Shown one piece after another: positions 40,178-49,191 of a stretch of DNA of 64,000 bases. Source of the stretch: DATBSL01 sp964561785 (GTDB lineage Bacteria > Acidobacteriota > Vicinamibacteria > Fen-336); the NCBI GenBank assembly GCA_964561785.1, contig CAZLRF010000008.1:1-64000 (forward strand). Reading direction: 5' to 3'. The notes under the pieces are model-generated. The model saw only the letters and a program-made list of their open reading frames with translations, ran no database searches and was not told the origin of the DNA. A program made the translations under genes and the position numbers. Position 1 is the stretch's first letter. The number at the start of each line of letters is the position of its first letter.

Positions 40178-41824
40178 CTAGGCCCTCGCGGCTGCGCCCG
40201 CCGGGGCGACCAGGTGGACGGTCTGGGTCGGGAAGGCGAAGCTCGAGCCGGACTCCTCGACGACCCGCATGAAGCCGAACAGGACCTCCTGGCGGCAGTC
40301 GCGGAACACCCCGAAGTCCGACGTCCGGAACCACGCGAGGACCTCGACGTCGAGCGAAGAGGCGGAGAAGGCCGCGAAGCGCACGACGACGGTGTCGGGC
40401 CAGATGAGCGGGTGGTCCCGCAGCACCTTCTCGAGGCCCGAGATGATCCGCTCGAGCTGCTCCCGGGTCGTGCCGTAGACGAGGCCGACCGTGCACGCGA
40501 AGCGGATGCGGTCCCGAGACGCGAAGTCCTCGATCCGCATGTCGGCGAGCTTTCCGTTCGGGAGGGTGATCAGCGTGCGGTCGAGCGTCCGGATCTGGGT
40601 CGAGCGCATGCCGATCCGCTCGACGTTTCCCGTGAAGTTCTCGATCCCCACGAAGTCCCCCACCCGGAACGGCTGGTCGATCGCGAGGGCCAACGAGCCG
40701 AAGAGGTTCTCGATCGTCTTCTGGGCCCCGAAGGCGAGGGCGAGACCGCCGATGCCGAGACCGGCGAGGACGGTCGCGACCGGGTAGCCGAAGGCGGAGA
40801 GGGTCGCGAGGACGCCCCCGACCGCCAGGAACACCTTGGCGAAGTTGCGCAGGAGGGCGAGAAGCGAGCGGGCGGACGGGTTGTCCGCGACCCCCGGCCG
40901 CTCGGAGAGGTAGCGGGCCCACACGTCCACCGAGCGCCAGAGCGCCCACACGACGCCGAGGGTCGCGATCGCGCCGAGCAACGACCGGGCGAGCCGATCC
41001 GCCGCCGGGAGCAAGGCGAGCCACGGGAGCAGCGCGGCCGCCGCGGCCACGGCCCACAGGAGCGTGAGGGCGGGGCCCGCCTTCTCGAGCAGTCGCTCGT
41101 CCCAGTGCGTGTCGGTCCGGCGCGTCACGCGGAAGAGCACGGCACGGGTGAGACCGCCGAGGATGCGGCCGAGGGCGAGGGCGACGGCGGCCAGAACGGG
41201 CACGGCGATCCACTGCCACCACATGAGGCCGGCGGGGCCGTAGCGCTGCAGGCGCTCCGGGACCCAGTCCCGCACCCAGCGGTCGGGCAGGGCGTCGTAC
41301 CAGTCGTCGATCCGCGAGACCGTCTGGCCGGAAAAGGCCCAGTGCTGGCCCTCGGCGTCGCGCGTCCTGACGAGGAAGACCGGGTCGTGGCCGCCCTCGC
41401 CGTTCGGCACGAGGCCCGCCAGGTCGACCCCCGCGGGCAGGTCGTCCTCGGTCGTGCCCTCGGGCAGGGGCGAGAGCGCGTCGAGGGCGATTTCGGGCCG
41501 CCGCTCGAGCACGGCGCGCAGCCGCCGGGCCAGCTCCGGGCCCCTCGCCTCCTCGCCGGGGGGGATCTGGAGGTAGCGGGCGGCCCCCTTGTAGTCGCCC
41601 TTGCGCGCCGTGAGCTCGAGGAAGTGGCGGGCGGAGGCGCGCGGCGACTCCTTCGACTCCGGGGCGGACTCCGGCGCGGGGGAGGGGGAGAGGGCCGGCG
41701 TGGGCTCCCGGGCCGGCAGGCCCGGCAGCGACTGGGCCCGCGCGACGGGAGCGAGCCACGCGGCTGCGGTCAGCACGGCGGCGAGGACGGCGGACCCCGG
41801 GGTGGGCACTCGGTCGATGCGCAT
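40178..41824 (-). CDS. MscS-family mechanosensitive channel
   Basis: The 548-residue protein has a signal peptide (1-30), a Pro/Ser-rich linker, a periplasmic domain (65-190), then five membrane helices ending in the pore helix region FGYPVATVLAGLGIGGLALAFGAQ. The MscS beta domain follows with QPFRVGDFVGIENFTGNVERIGMRSTQIRT, and the C-terminal alpha-beta domain ends at residue 545. It would release solutes on osmotic downshock; the large N-terminal periplasmic domain places it with the YnaI/YbdG-type larger members. It converges on pgi with six bases between. Confidence 0.92.
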   Translation of the reverse strand: MRIDRVPTPGSAVLAAVLTAAAWLAPVARAQSLPGLPAREPTPALSPSPAPESAPESKESPRASARHFLELTARKGDYKGAARYLQIPPGEEARGPELARRLRAVLERRPEIALDALSPLPEGTTEDDLPAGVDLAGLVPNGEGGHDPVFLVRTRDAEGQHWAFSGQTVSRIDDWYDALPDRWVRDWVPERLQRYGPAGLMWWQWIAVPVLAAVALALGRILGGLTRAVLFRVTRRTDTHWDERLLEKAGPALTLLWAVAAAAALLPWLALLPAADRLARSLLGAIATLGVVWALWRSVDVWARYLSERPGVADNPSARSLLALLRNFAKVFLAVGGVLATLSAFGYPVATVLAGLGIGGLALAFGAQKTIENLFGSLALAIDQPFRVGDFVGIENFTGNVERIGMRSTQIRTLDRTLITLPNGKLADMRIEDFASRDRIRFACTVGLVYGTTREQLERIISGLEKVLRDHPLIWPDTVVVRFAAFSASSLDVEVLAWFRTSDFGVFRDCRQEVLFGFMRVVEESGSSFAFPTQTVHLVAPAGAAARA

Positions 41825-41870
41825 CGCCCCATTTTACCGCCTTGGCGCTCCGCCGCCGCCGCGGCTCTGC

Positions 41871-42998
41871 CTAATCGAGCCTCTTGCGGAACCGCATCGA
41901 CGCGACGGCCATGATGGCGGTGCCCATGACGAGGAGCGCCAGGGCCTCCGGCCACAGCACGGCGAGGCCCGACCCGCGCAGGAAGACGCCGCGGAGGATC
42001 GCGGCGTAGTAGCGCAGGGGGATCGCGTAGGTGACGAGCTGGATGGCGGGGGGCATGTTGTCGATCGGGAAGATCAGCCCCGACAGGTAGATCATCGGCA
42101 CCATCGCCCCGAATGCCGCCGCCATCATGGCCTGCTGCTGGTTCCGCACCAGGGTCGAGACGAACAGGCCGAGCCCCAGGGTGCTCAGGATGAACAGCGC
42201 GGTGAGGGCGAGGAGCAGCGCGAACGAGCCCCGCAGCGGCACCCCGAAGCCCCACACGGTCACCGCCGTGGCCAGGCACATCTGGAGAAGGCCGATGAGC
42301 GCGAACGGGAGCAGCTTCCCCACGAGCAGCTGCCACGCGCGGATCGGGGTCACGATGATCTGCTCGAGGGTGCCGATCTCCTTCTCCCGGACCACCCCCA
42401 TCGCCGAGAGCAGCATCGTCATGATCATGAGGATCATGGCGAGCACCGCCGGGACGTAGAACCACCGGCTCCGGAGGTCGGGGTTGTAGAAGACGCGGGG
42501 GACGAGGACGACCTGGCCCGGGCGGGGAGAGGCCGCGCTCTCCCGCAGGCGGCGCTCCTGCACCTGCGCGCCCAGGTCCTGGGCGAGCGACGACGCGTAG
42601 CCGAGGGCGACGTTGGCGGAGGACGCGTCCGAGCCGTCCACCACGAGCTGCAGCCGGGCCGGGCGGCCCGCGGCGAGGTCCCGCCCGAAGCCGGACGGGA
42701 CCACGAGCCCGAGCTGGGCCCTCGACGTGACGAGCCACCGGTCGACGTCGTCGGCACGCTCGGCGGCGCCGACGATCTCGAAGTAGCCCGACTCGACGAA
42801 GCGGCTCGCGAGGTCGCGGCTCGCCGCGCTCCGGTCCTGGTCGACGAGGACGGTGAGCACGCTCGTGACGTCCGTGTTCACCGCGAAGCCGAACACGAAG
42901 ACCTGGACCACCGGGGCCACGAAGATGACCGGGATCATCCGGCGGTCCCGGCGGATCTGGAGAAACTCCTTGACGATCACGCGCCAGAGGACGTGCAC
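41871..42998 (-). CDS. ABC-2 family permease (YbhR-like)
   Basis: The 375-residue protein begins VLWRVIVKEFLQIRRDRRM, has one N-terminal helix, a large periplasmic domain (residues 45-175), and five C-terminal helices. The motif MGVVREKEIGTLEQIIVTPI between helices is the ABC-2 coupling element, and the order matches E. coli YbhR/YhhJ. Its GTG start lies one base after the previous permease. It is the last gene of the seven-gene CecR-type efflux operon. Confidence 0.93.
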   Translation of the reverse strand: MHVLWRVIVKEFLQIRRDRRMIPVIFVAPVVQVFVFGFAVNTDVTSVLTVLVDQDRSAASRDLASRFVESGYFEIVGAAERADDVDRWLVTSRAQLGLVVPSGFGRDLAAGRPARLQLVVDGSDASSANVALGYASSLAQDLGAQVQERRLRESAASPRPGQVVLVPRVFYNPDLRSRWFYVPAVLAMILMIMTMLLSAMGVVREKEIGTLEQIIVTPIRAWQLLVGKLLPFALIGLLQMCLATAVTVWGFGVPLRGSFALLLALTALFILSTLGLGLFVSTLVRNQQQAMMAAAFGAMVPMIYLSGLIFPIDNMPPAIQLVTYAIPLRYYAAILRGVFLRGSGLAVLWPEALALLVMGTAIMAVASMRFRKRLD

Positions 42999-42999
42999 G

Positions 43000-44124
43000 T
43001 CAGGCCTCCCGCCGGGCGAGGCGGACGGACGCGAGGACGACCGTGGCGAGGCCGTACAGGGCGAGCGCGGCGACCTGCGGCCAGTAGGTGGCGAGGCCCT
43101 CGCCCTTGAGGATGATTCCTCGCAGGATCACGAGGAAGTACCGGGCGGGGACGAGGTAGGTGACGAGCTGGAGGGGGGCCGGCATCACGCGGATCTGGAA
43201 GATGAAGCCGGAGAGCAGGATCGCCGGCAGCATGGACGCGATGAGGCCGGCCTGGAAGGCGAGGACCTGGGTGTGGGCGAGGGTCGAGATGAGGAGCCCG
43301 AAGCCGAGCGCGCCGAAGAGGTACAGGAGCACGGCGACGAGGAGGTCGAGGTGGGGTCCGCGGACCTCGACCCCGAAGAGCACGCGCGCCGCGAGCAGGA
43401 CGATGAGGGTCGCGAGGAGGGAGATCGCGAGGTACGGGACCGTCTTGCCGAGGATCAGCTCCCCGGTGCGCAGCGGCGCGATGCGCAGCTGCTCCATCGT
43501 GCCCCGCTCCTTCTCCCGCACCACCGACAGGGCGGTCGAGAGGACCGCGGTCAGCATGAGCAGGAAGCCGATGAGCCCGGGGACGAGGAACTTCGTCGAC
43601 TCGAGCTCCGGGTTGAACAGGATGCGCGGCTCGAGGACGAGGACGGGCTCGCTCCGCCGGCCCGCGCGCTGCAGGGCCTGCGCGACGAGGGCCCCGTTCT
43701 GCTCCGCGACCAGGGCGCGGGCGTAGCCGAGCACGGTCTGGGCGGTGGTCGAGTCGGCGCCGTCGAGGAGAAGCTGGACGCTCGTCGCCCGCCCGGCGGC
43801 GAGGCCGCGGCCGTAGCCCTCCGGGACGACCAGAACCGCCCGGGCCACCCGCCGCTGCAGGAGCGCCTCGAGGTCGTCGCCGGGGGCGGGGGTGGCCACG
43901 AGGTCGAAGTAGGTCGAGTGGGTGAGCCCGGCGACGAGCTCCCGGCTGGCCGCGCTGCGGTCGCGATCCTGGACCGCGAGGCGCACGTGCCGGACGTCGA
44001 AGTTCAGGGCGAAGCCGTAGAGCACGAGCATGAACGCCGGCAGCGCGATCAGCATGGTCAGGGAGAAGGGGTCACGCCGGACCTGGCGCACCTCCTTGAC
44101 CACGACGGCGGCGAAGCGCCTCAC
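43000..44124 (-). CDS. ABC-2 family permease (YbhS-like)
   Basis: This 374-residue paralogue of the next gene shows the same layout: RRFAAVVVKEVRQVRRDPFSLTMLI, a periplasmic domain (45-170), then five helices with LSVVREKERGTMEQLRIAPLR as coupling element and VMPAPLQLVTYLVPARYFLVILRGI near the C-terminus. The GTG start overlaps the ATPase stop as GTGA. Together with the other permease it would form the membrane part of a YbhFSR-type exporter; in E. coli that system handles cations and some drugs. Confidence 0.93.
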   Translation of the reverse strand: MRRFAAVVVKEVRQVRRDPFSLTMLIALPAFMLVLYGFALNFDVRHVRLAVQDRDRSAASRELVAGLTHSTYFDLVATPAPGDDLEALLQRRVARAVLVVPEGYGRGLAAGRATSVQLLLDGADSTTAQTVLGYARALVAEQNGALVAQALQRAGRRSEPVLVLEPRILFNPELESTKFLVPGLIGFLLMLTAVLSTALSVVREKERGTMEQLRIAPLRTGELILGKTVPYLAISLLATLIVLLAARVLFGVEVRGPHLDLLVAVLLYLFGALGFGLLISTLAHTQVLAFQAGLIASMLPAILLSGFIFQIRVMPAPLQLVTYLVPARYFLVILRGIILKGEGLATYWPQVAALALYGLATVVLASVRLARREA

Positions 44125-45086
44125 CGCGATGCCCCCCGGGCCCCCGCCCCCCCGCGCTCGGCCTCCGCCGCCTCCACGTGGTGGATGAAGACGTCCTCGA
44201 GCGACGGCAGGATCCTCTCGACGGACGACGCGGGGTTCCCCGCCGCCGCGAGCCGCCTCTCGATCGCGCGCCGCCCCTCCTCCGGCTCGCGCACCACGAC
44301 GTGGATCCGGGTCCCGAACACCGACGTCTCGAGGGCCCACGGCTCCTCGCCGATCGCCTCGAGGGCCTCCCCGACGCGCGGGGCGACGACCTCGAGGACC
44401 GAGCGGCCGGCGAAGACGCGCTTCATCTCCGAGACCGTGCCGAGGGCCACGAGGCGGCCGGCGTGGATGAGGGCGAGGCGGTGGCAGTACTCGGCCTCGT
44501 CGAGGTAGTGGGTGGTCACGAAGACGGTGACGCCGGAGGCGGCCATCTCGTCGATGAGCCGCCAGAAGCGGCGGCGCGAGATGGGGTCGACCCCGCTCGT
44601 GGGCTCGTCGAGGAAGACGACGCGCGGGCGGTGGAGGACGGCGCAGGCGAGGGCGAGCCGCTGCTTCCACCCGCCGGGCAGCTCGCCCGTGAGGCGACCC
44701 TCCTTGCCCTCGAGGCCCGACATGTGGACCGCCCAGGCCTCGCGCTCGCGCGCCTCCGTGCCCCGCAGGCCGTAGACGCCCCCGAAGAAGCGCAGGTTCT
44801 GGGCGACGGTCAGGTCGTCGTACAGGCTGAAGCGCTGGCTCATGTAGCCGATGCGGCGCTTCACGCCCTCCGGGTCCTTCGCCACGTCGACCCCGAGCAC
44901 GAGGGCGGTCCCCGACGTCGGGGCGAGGAGCCCGCAGAGCATGCGGATCGTGGTGGACTTGCCGGCCCCGTTCGCGCCGAGGAAGCCGAAGATCTCGCCC
45001 TCGCCCACGCCGAGCGAGACGCGGTCGACCGCGGTGAAGCCGGAGAAGCGCCGGGTCAGCTCGCGGGTCTCCACGGCGAGGGCCAC
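44121..45086 (-). CDS. ABC transporter ATPase, equivalent to second half of YbhF
   Basis: The 321-residue ATPase has Walker A FLGANGAGKSTTIRM, Walker B VVFLDEPTSGVDP and the switch His in VTTHYLDEAEYC. The signature motif is LPGGWKQRLALACA instead of LSGGQ, with Ser replaced by Pro, which could weaken hydrolysis at one site. A C-terminal domain ends ILPSLEDVFIHHVEAAE, as in YbhF. The GTG start (45086) follows the tolC stop by two bases; no better start exists. It is separated from the other YbhF half by tolC. Confidence 0.92.
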   Translation of the reverse strand: MALAVETRELTRRFSGFTAVDRVSLGVGEGEIFGFLGANGAGKSTTIRMLCGLLAPTSGTALVLGVDVAKDPEGVKRRIGYMSQRFSLYDDLTVAQNLRFFGGVYGLRGTEAREREAWAVHMSGLEGKEGRLTGELPGGWKQRLALACAVLHRPRVVFLDEPTSGVDPISRRRFWRLIDEMAASGVTVFVTTHYLDEAEYCHRLALIHAGRLVALGTVSEMKRVFAGRSVLEVVAPRVGEALEAIGEEPWALETSVFGTRIHVVVREPEEGRRAIERRLAAAGNPASSVERILPSLEDVFIHHVEAAEAERGGAGARGASR

Positions 45087-45088
45087 GG

Positions 45089-46444
45089 CTAGCGTCCCAC
45101 CGCGCGCTCGAGGCCCGCGGCGGCGAGCCGCAGGGCGGCGAGCGCCTCCGTGCGCGCGAGGGCGGAGCGCTCGTGGGCGAGCTCGGCGTCGAGGAGCTCG
45201 GAGGAGGGGATGACGCCCTCGCGGAAGCGGTCGGCCGCGACCCGGCGACTCTCGGCGGCGGCGACGACGCTGCGCTCGGCGACCGCGAGGCGGGCCTCGG
45301 CCGTGCGCAGCTCGAGGGCGTGCTGCGTGACCTCGAGGCGGATCGCGCGGTCGAGCTCGTCGAGCTGGGCGCGCAGCGCGCTCGCCTGGGCCCGGGCGCG
45401 GGCCTCGCTCGCCGAGCGCTTCCCGCCGTCGAAGACGTTCCACGAGAGCCCGACCCCGACGTCCCAGGTGTCCTTCCACTCAGCGGTCGGGGGCACGATG
45501 TCGCGGTTGGGGTTCGCCCAGGCGTAGCCGCCGGCGAGCGCGAGCTGCGGGAGGCGCGCCCCCCGCTCGGCGCCCGCGACCGCGTGCGCCGCGGCCACGC
45601 GGGCGGCGAGGGCCCGCCGCTCGGGCCGCGCCTCCCGGGCCTCGGCCACGAGGGCCTCGACGAGGAGGGGGGCGGAGGGGGCGGCCGCCAGGGGCTCCGA
45701 CGCCTCGATCCGCGTCGTGGGAGGCAGGGCGAGCAGCCGCTGCAGGTTCGCCTCGGCCACCTCGGCCTCGACCTGCGCGCGCAGGCGCTCGAGCTCCGAG
45801 CGGTCGCGCTCGACCTCGACGGCGAGGACCTCGTTGCTCGCCGCCATCCCGAGCCGCTGGCGGTTGCGGGCGTCACGAAGGTGGGACTCGAGCGCGCGGA
45901 TCGCCTCCCGGCGGACCCGCTCGGCCTCGCGCGCCGTCACGAGCGCCCAGTAGGCGCCCCGGGTCTCGAGGGCGAGGTCGGCCCGGCCGGCACGCAGGTC
46001 CTCCCCCGCGGCGGCACGGTTCTGCTCCGCCGCCTCGACCTGCCCCCCGATACGACCGCCGGTGTAGAGGGGCAGCGTCACGCCCGCGCGCACGCGCCAG
46101 TTGTCCTGGATGTTCGGGAACACCACGACGCGCTCGACCGGCTTCGTCGGGTCGCCGGTCGGGGCGAAGATCGCGAGCTCGGGGACCTCGGAGCGGCGCG
46201 TGTACCCGGCGCCGAGGTCCACCTGCGGCCAGCGCTCGGCGCGGGTCCCGCGCGCCTGCGCCTCGGCGGCGGCCTCGAGGGCGGAGAGCCGCGCGAGGCG
46301 GGGCGACACGGCGACGGCCCGCGCGACCGCCTCGTCGGCGGTCAGGCGAACGACCTCCGCCGCCGTCGTCGCGGGAGCCGGGCCCTCCTGGGCGGCGGCG
46401 AGGGCCGCCCCGAAGACGAGCGGAAGGAGGCAGGGGGGTCTCAT
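45089..46444 (-). CDS. TolC-family outer-membrane efflux protein
   Basis: The 451-residue protein has a signal peptide (1-19) and two TolC repeats of long amphipathic helices rich in Ala, Arg, Glu. Recognisable landmarks are VDLGAGYTRRSEVP, VGVGLSWNVFDGGKRSASEARARAQ (the second beta-barrel entry) and FREGVIPSSELLDAELAHERS. It forms the outer-membrane channel for the exporter encoded around it. Its position between the two ATPase genes is unusual: E. coli ybh operons lack tolC. Its ATG overlaps the upstream ATPase stop. Confidence 0.92.
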   Translation of the reverse strand: MRPPCLLPLVFGAALAAAQEGPAPATTAAEVVRLTADEAVARAVAVSPRLARLSALEAAAEAQARGTRAERWPQVDLGAGYTRRSEVPELAIFAPTGDPTKPVERVVVFPNIQDNWRVRAGVTLPLYTGGRIGGQVEAAEQNRAAAGEDLRAGRADLALETRGAYWALVTAREAERVRREAIRALESHLRDARNRQRLGMAASNEVLAVEVERDRSELERLRAQVEAEVAEANLQRLLALPPTTRIEASEPLAAAPSAPLLVEALVAEAREARPERRALAARVAAAHAVAGAERGARLPQLALAGGYAWANPNRDIVPPTAEWKDTWDVGVGLSWNVFDGGKRSASEARARAQASALRAQLDELDRAIRLEVTQHALELRTAEARLAVAERSVVAAAESRRVAADRFREGVIPSSELLDAELAHERSALARTEALAALRLAAAGLERAVGR

Positions 46445-47433
46445 GGCTTCACCTCGGCGGCGGCCTCCCCGCGGGCGCGGATGCGGCCGATGAACACGTC
46501 CTCGAGCGACGGGGTGGTCGGACGGACGGAGTGCACGCGGAGTCCCGCCTGCTCCAGGCGGGCGGCGAGGGCCGCGGCGGCCGCCGCCGCGCGCCCTGGG
46601 CCCTCGCCCGGAAGGCGCGCGTGCAGCCGCTCGCCGAAGACCTCGACCTCCGCGACCCCCGGCGCGCGGCGCAGCACGTCTGCGGCCTCCCGGCGCGGCT
46701 CGGCGACCAGCTCGACCATCACGCCCTCCTCGGACGCCCGCAGCGCGTCAGGGCTGTCCACGGTGAGAACGCGGCCGCCGTCCATGAGGGCGACGCGCGT
46801 GCAGCGCTCGGCCTCGTCGAGGTAGGGCGTCGTGAGGAGCAGCGTGAGCCCCTCGCGCTGGAGGCGGGCGAGGAGCTTCCAGAAGTCGCGCCGGGAGACG
46901 GGGTCGACGCCGGTGGTCGGCTCGTCGAGGACGAGCAGCTCCGGCGTGTGGACCAGCGTGCAGACGAGGGCCAGCTTCTGCTTCATCCCCCCCGAGAGCC
47001 GGTCGGCGAGGCGGTCACGGAAGGGCGTCATCCGCACCATGTCGAGGAGCGCCTCGCGCCGGCCTCGGTACTCCGTCACGTCGTGGATCTCGGCGAAGAA
47101 GGCCACGTTCTCGTCGACGGTCAGGTCGCCGTAGAGCGAGAACTTCTGCGACAGGTAGCCGACCCGGGAGGAGAGCCTCCGCCGCTCGCGCCGGGGCGAG
47201 AGGCCGCACGTCCGCACATCGCCCGAGTCCGGCTCGAGCAGGCCGAGGATCATCCGGAGCGTGGTGGTCTTGCCCGCCCCGTCCGGCCCGATGAGGCCGA
47301 ACATCTCGCCCCGGCGCACCTCGAAGCCCACGTCGGAGGCGGCGGTGACGGCGCCGAAGCGGCGCGTCAGGGCCCGGGCGCTCACCAGGGCGTCCGCGCT
47401 CGGCGTCCCGGCGGGAGCGGAGGGGCCGCTCAC
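46441..47433 (-). CDS. ABC transporter ATPase, equivalent to first half of YbhF
   Basis: The 330-residue ATPase has Walker A LIGPDGAGKTTTLRMILGLL, signature LSGGMKQKLALVC, Walker B LLVLDEPTTGVDP and a switch residue in LTTPYLDEAERC, where Pro replaces the usual His. A C-terminal regulatory region ends TTPSLEDVFIGRI, matching YbhF. The GTG start at 47433 overlaps the HlyD stop as GTGA. This ATPase has a normal signature but an altered switch, while the second has a normal switch and altered signature, so the two probably form an asymmetric pair. Confidence 0.92.
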   Translation of the reverse strand: MSGPSAPAGTPSADALVSARALTRRFGAVTAASDVGFEVRRGEMFGLIGPDGAGKTTTLRMILGLLEPDSGDVRTCGLSPRRERRRLSSRVGYLSQKFSLYGDLTVDENVAFFAEIHDVTEYRGRREALLDMVRMTPFRDRLADRLSGGMKQKLALVCTLVHTPELLVLDEPTTGVDPVSRRDFWKLLARLQREGLTLLLTTPYLDEAERCTRVALMDGGRVLTVDSPDALRASEEGVMVELVAEPRREAADVLRRAPGVAEVEVFGERLHARLPGEGPGRAAAAAAALAARLEQAGLRVHSVRPTTPSLEDVFIGRIRARGEAAAEVKP

Positions 47434-48431
47434 GGGCGCGCGATCTCCGCCCGCAGCCGTGCGGTGGCCGGCATGCCGGGCTTGAAGAGCCCGTCCGCGT
47501 TCTCGAGCGCGACCTTGACGCGATAGACGAGCTTCACCCGCTCGTCCCGGGTCTGCACGTTCTTCGGAGTGAACTCGGCGCGCGAGGCCACGTAGGAGAC
47601 GCGGCCCTTGCGGGCCTGGCCGTCGTCGGTCACGACCTCGGCCGCCTGCCCGAGGCGGATGCGGGCGAGATCGGGCCCCGCCACGTAGGCGTTGAGCCAG
47701 GCGTTCGGGAGGTCGGTCACCACCACGATCCCGGTCCCGCGTGCGGCGAGCTCCCCGCGCTCGGCGAGCTTCGCGGTGACCACGCCGGCGACCGGGCTGC
47801 GGACGAGCGCGTCCTCGAGCTGCTGCTCGAGCTGGGCGATGCGGGCCTCGGCCGCGGCGAGGCGGGCCCGGGCCGCGTCCTTCTCCTCGGCGCGGAAGCC
47901 GGCCTCGAGGCGCCGCAGCCGCTGCCGGGCGGCGTCGAGGGCGGCCACGGCCGCGTCGCGCCGCGTCCGTGCGTCGTCGCGGGCCTTCGTGGTGCCGGAG
48001 CCCGCGGCGAGGAGCCCCTCCATCCGGTCGAGGTCCTTCTGGGCCCCGTCGAGGTCGACCTCGGCGCGGGCGACCTGGGCCCGCGCCTCGCTCACGTCCT
48101 CGACCCGGGAGCCGGCGAGGCGCAGCCGCAGCTCCGCGTCGGCCAGGGCCCGCTCGGCCCGCGCCGCGTCCAGGGCGAGGCGGGTCTCGGTGGTGTCGAT
48201 CCGCGCCAGCTCCTGGCCCTCGGCGACCACGTGCCCCTCGTCGACCGACAGGGTTTCGACGTGTCCCGCGACCTTGGTCGAGACGAGGACCTCGGTCGCC
48301 TCGACGTGGCCAGAGGCGACGATCAGGTTCGGGTCGTCCCCTTCGCGGCACGCGGCGCCGCCGAGGGCGGCGAGGGCGAGGGCGAGGGGGAGGGGGAGGC
48401 GGAGGCGGAAGGCTCTCGATCGGGGCGTCAT
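47430..48431 (-). CDS. HlyD-family adaptor (YbhG-like)
   Basis: The 333-residue protein has a signal sequence ending ALGGAACRE, probably a lipoprotein (Cys 29). It then shows SGHVEATEVLVSTKVAGHVETLSVDEG, a long coiled-coil hairpin (residues 85-210), the second lipoyl half VRSPVAGVVTAKLAERGELAARG, and a beta-barrel domain ending KVALENADGLFKPGMPATARL. This is the YbhG type of adaptor, linking the ABC-2 transporter to TolC. Its ATG overlaps the TetR gene stop by four bases. Confidence 0.92.
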   Translation of the reverse strand: MTPRSRAFRLRLPLPLALALAALGGAACREGDDPNLIVASGHVEATEVLVSTKVAGHVETLSVDEGHVVAEGQELARIDTTETRLALDAARAERALADAELRLRLAGSRVEDVSEARAQVARAEVDLDGAQKDLDRMEGLLAAGSGTTKARDDARTRRDAAVAALDAARQRLRRLEAGFRAEEKDAARARLAAAEARIAQLEQQLEDALVRSPVAGVVTAKLAERGELAARGTGIVVVTDLPNAWLNAYVAGPDLARIRLGQAAEVVTDDGQARKGRVSYVASRAEFTPKNVQTRDERVKLVYRVKVALENADGLFKPGMPATARLRAEIARP

Positions 48432-49099
48432 GGACGGGCTCCTTTGCGGCGGGGGGGGGCCGGGGCGAGCCCCCTCACGGTGAGCTCCTCGAGGTGGCGG
48501 AGGAACGCGGTCGGGTCCGGCATCGGGAACGGGACGCGGCCCTCCGCGGCGGCCGCGCGCCGGGCCGGCTCGGTCGCGAAGAAGAAGACGAGGCTGCCGA
48601 AGAGGGCGAAGTGCAGGAGGAGCGGATCGACCCTCCGGAACAGGCCCTCGCGCCGGCCGCGCCCGGCGAGGCGCCTCGTGACCCCGACGATGCGCAGGAG
48701 ATAGGGCGCCACCGCGGGCTCGATGCCGCTCGCGAGGACCTCCCGCAGGAAGAGGGTGGGGAAGCCGGGACGCTCGCGGGCCAGGCGCGCGAAGACCTCG
48801 AGCAGGCCCCGCAGGGCCTGGTGCGCGTTCGTCGCCCGCTCGTCCGTCGCCTCGAGGCGCGCGGCGATCTGCGCGAACGTGGACTCGAGCACGGCGACGT
48901 AGAGGCCCCGCTTGCCGCGGAAGTGGTAGCTGATGAGGGCCTTGTTGACGCCGGCGCGGGCCGCCACCTCCTCCGTGGCCACCCCGTCGTACCCGCGCTC
49001 GGCGAACAGCGCGGCCGCCGCCTCGAGGAGGGCCCGCCGCGTCGCCTCCGGGTCGCGCCTCTCCCGGGCCGCGGGGAGGATCTGCACCTCATTGCTCAT
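48428..49099 (-). CDS. cecR: TetR-family repressor (CecR-like), first gene of efflux operon
   Basis: The 223-residue protein has an N-terminal helix-turn-helix (GYDGVATEEVAARAGVNKALISYHFRGKRGLYVAVL) and a ligand-binding domain in which residues 90-205 follow the CecR (YbiH) type. In E. coli, CecR represses ybhGFSR; here it is the first gene of the equivalent operon and would repress itself. A 24-base palindrome-like site covers its promoter and leader. The transcript order is TetR, adaptor, ATPase, TolC, ATPase, two permeases. Confidence 0.9.
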   Translation of the reverse strand: MSNEVQILPAARERRDPEATRRALLEAAAALFAERGYDGVATEEVAARAGVNKALISYHFRGKRGLYVAVLESTFAQIAARLEATDERATNAHQALRGLLEVFARLARERPGFPTLFLREVLASGIEPAVAPYLLRIVGVTRRLAGRGRREGLFRRVDPLLLHFALFGSLVFFFATEPARRAAAAEGRVPFPMPDPTAFLRHLEELTVRGLAPAPPRRKGARP

Positions 49100-49102
49100 T
49101 TG

Positions 49103-49130
49103 ATTTAATCAACTAGACGGTTAAATGATA
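49103..49130 (-). promoter_or_regulatory. Operator and -10 box of the CecR-type operon
   Basis: ATTTAA (49103-49108) and TTAAAT (49121-49126) are exact inverted arms 12 bases apart, in an unusually AT-rich patch. A -10 box TATCAT (minus strand, 49125-49130) overlaps the distal arm, so repressor binding would block transcription. The ATG is at 49099. Confidence 0.65.
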
Positions 49131-49191
49131 GGCTGCGGGAGGGACGCCGTCAAGGGCCCGAACGGGCATTCGTGGAATACTCCCGGCTGCC

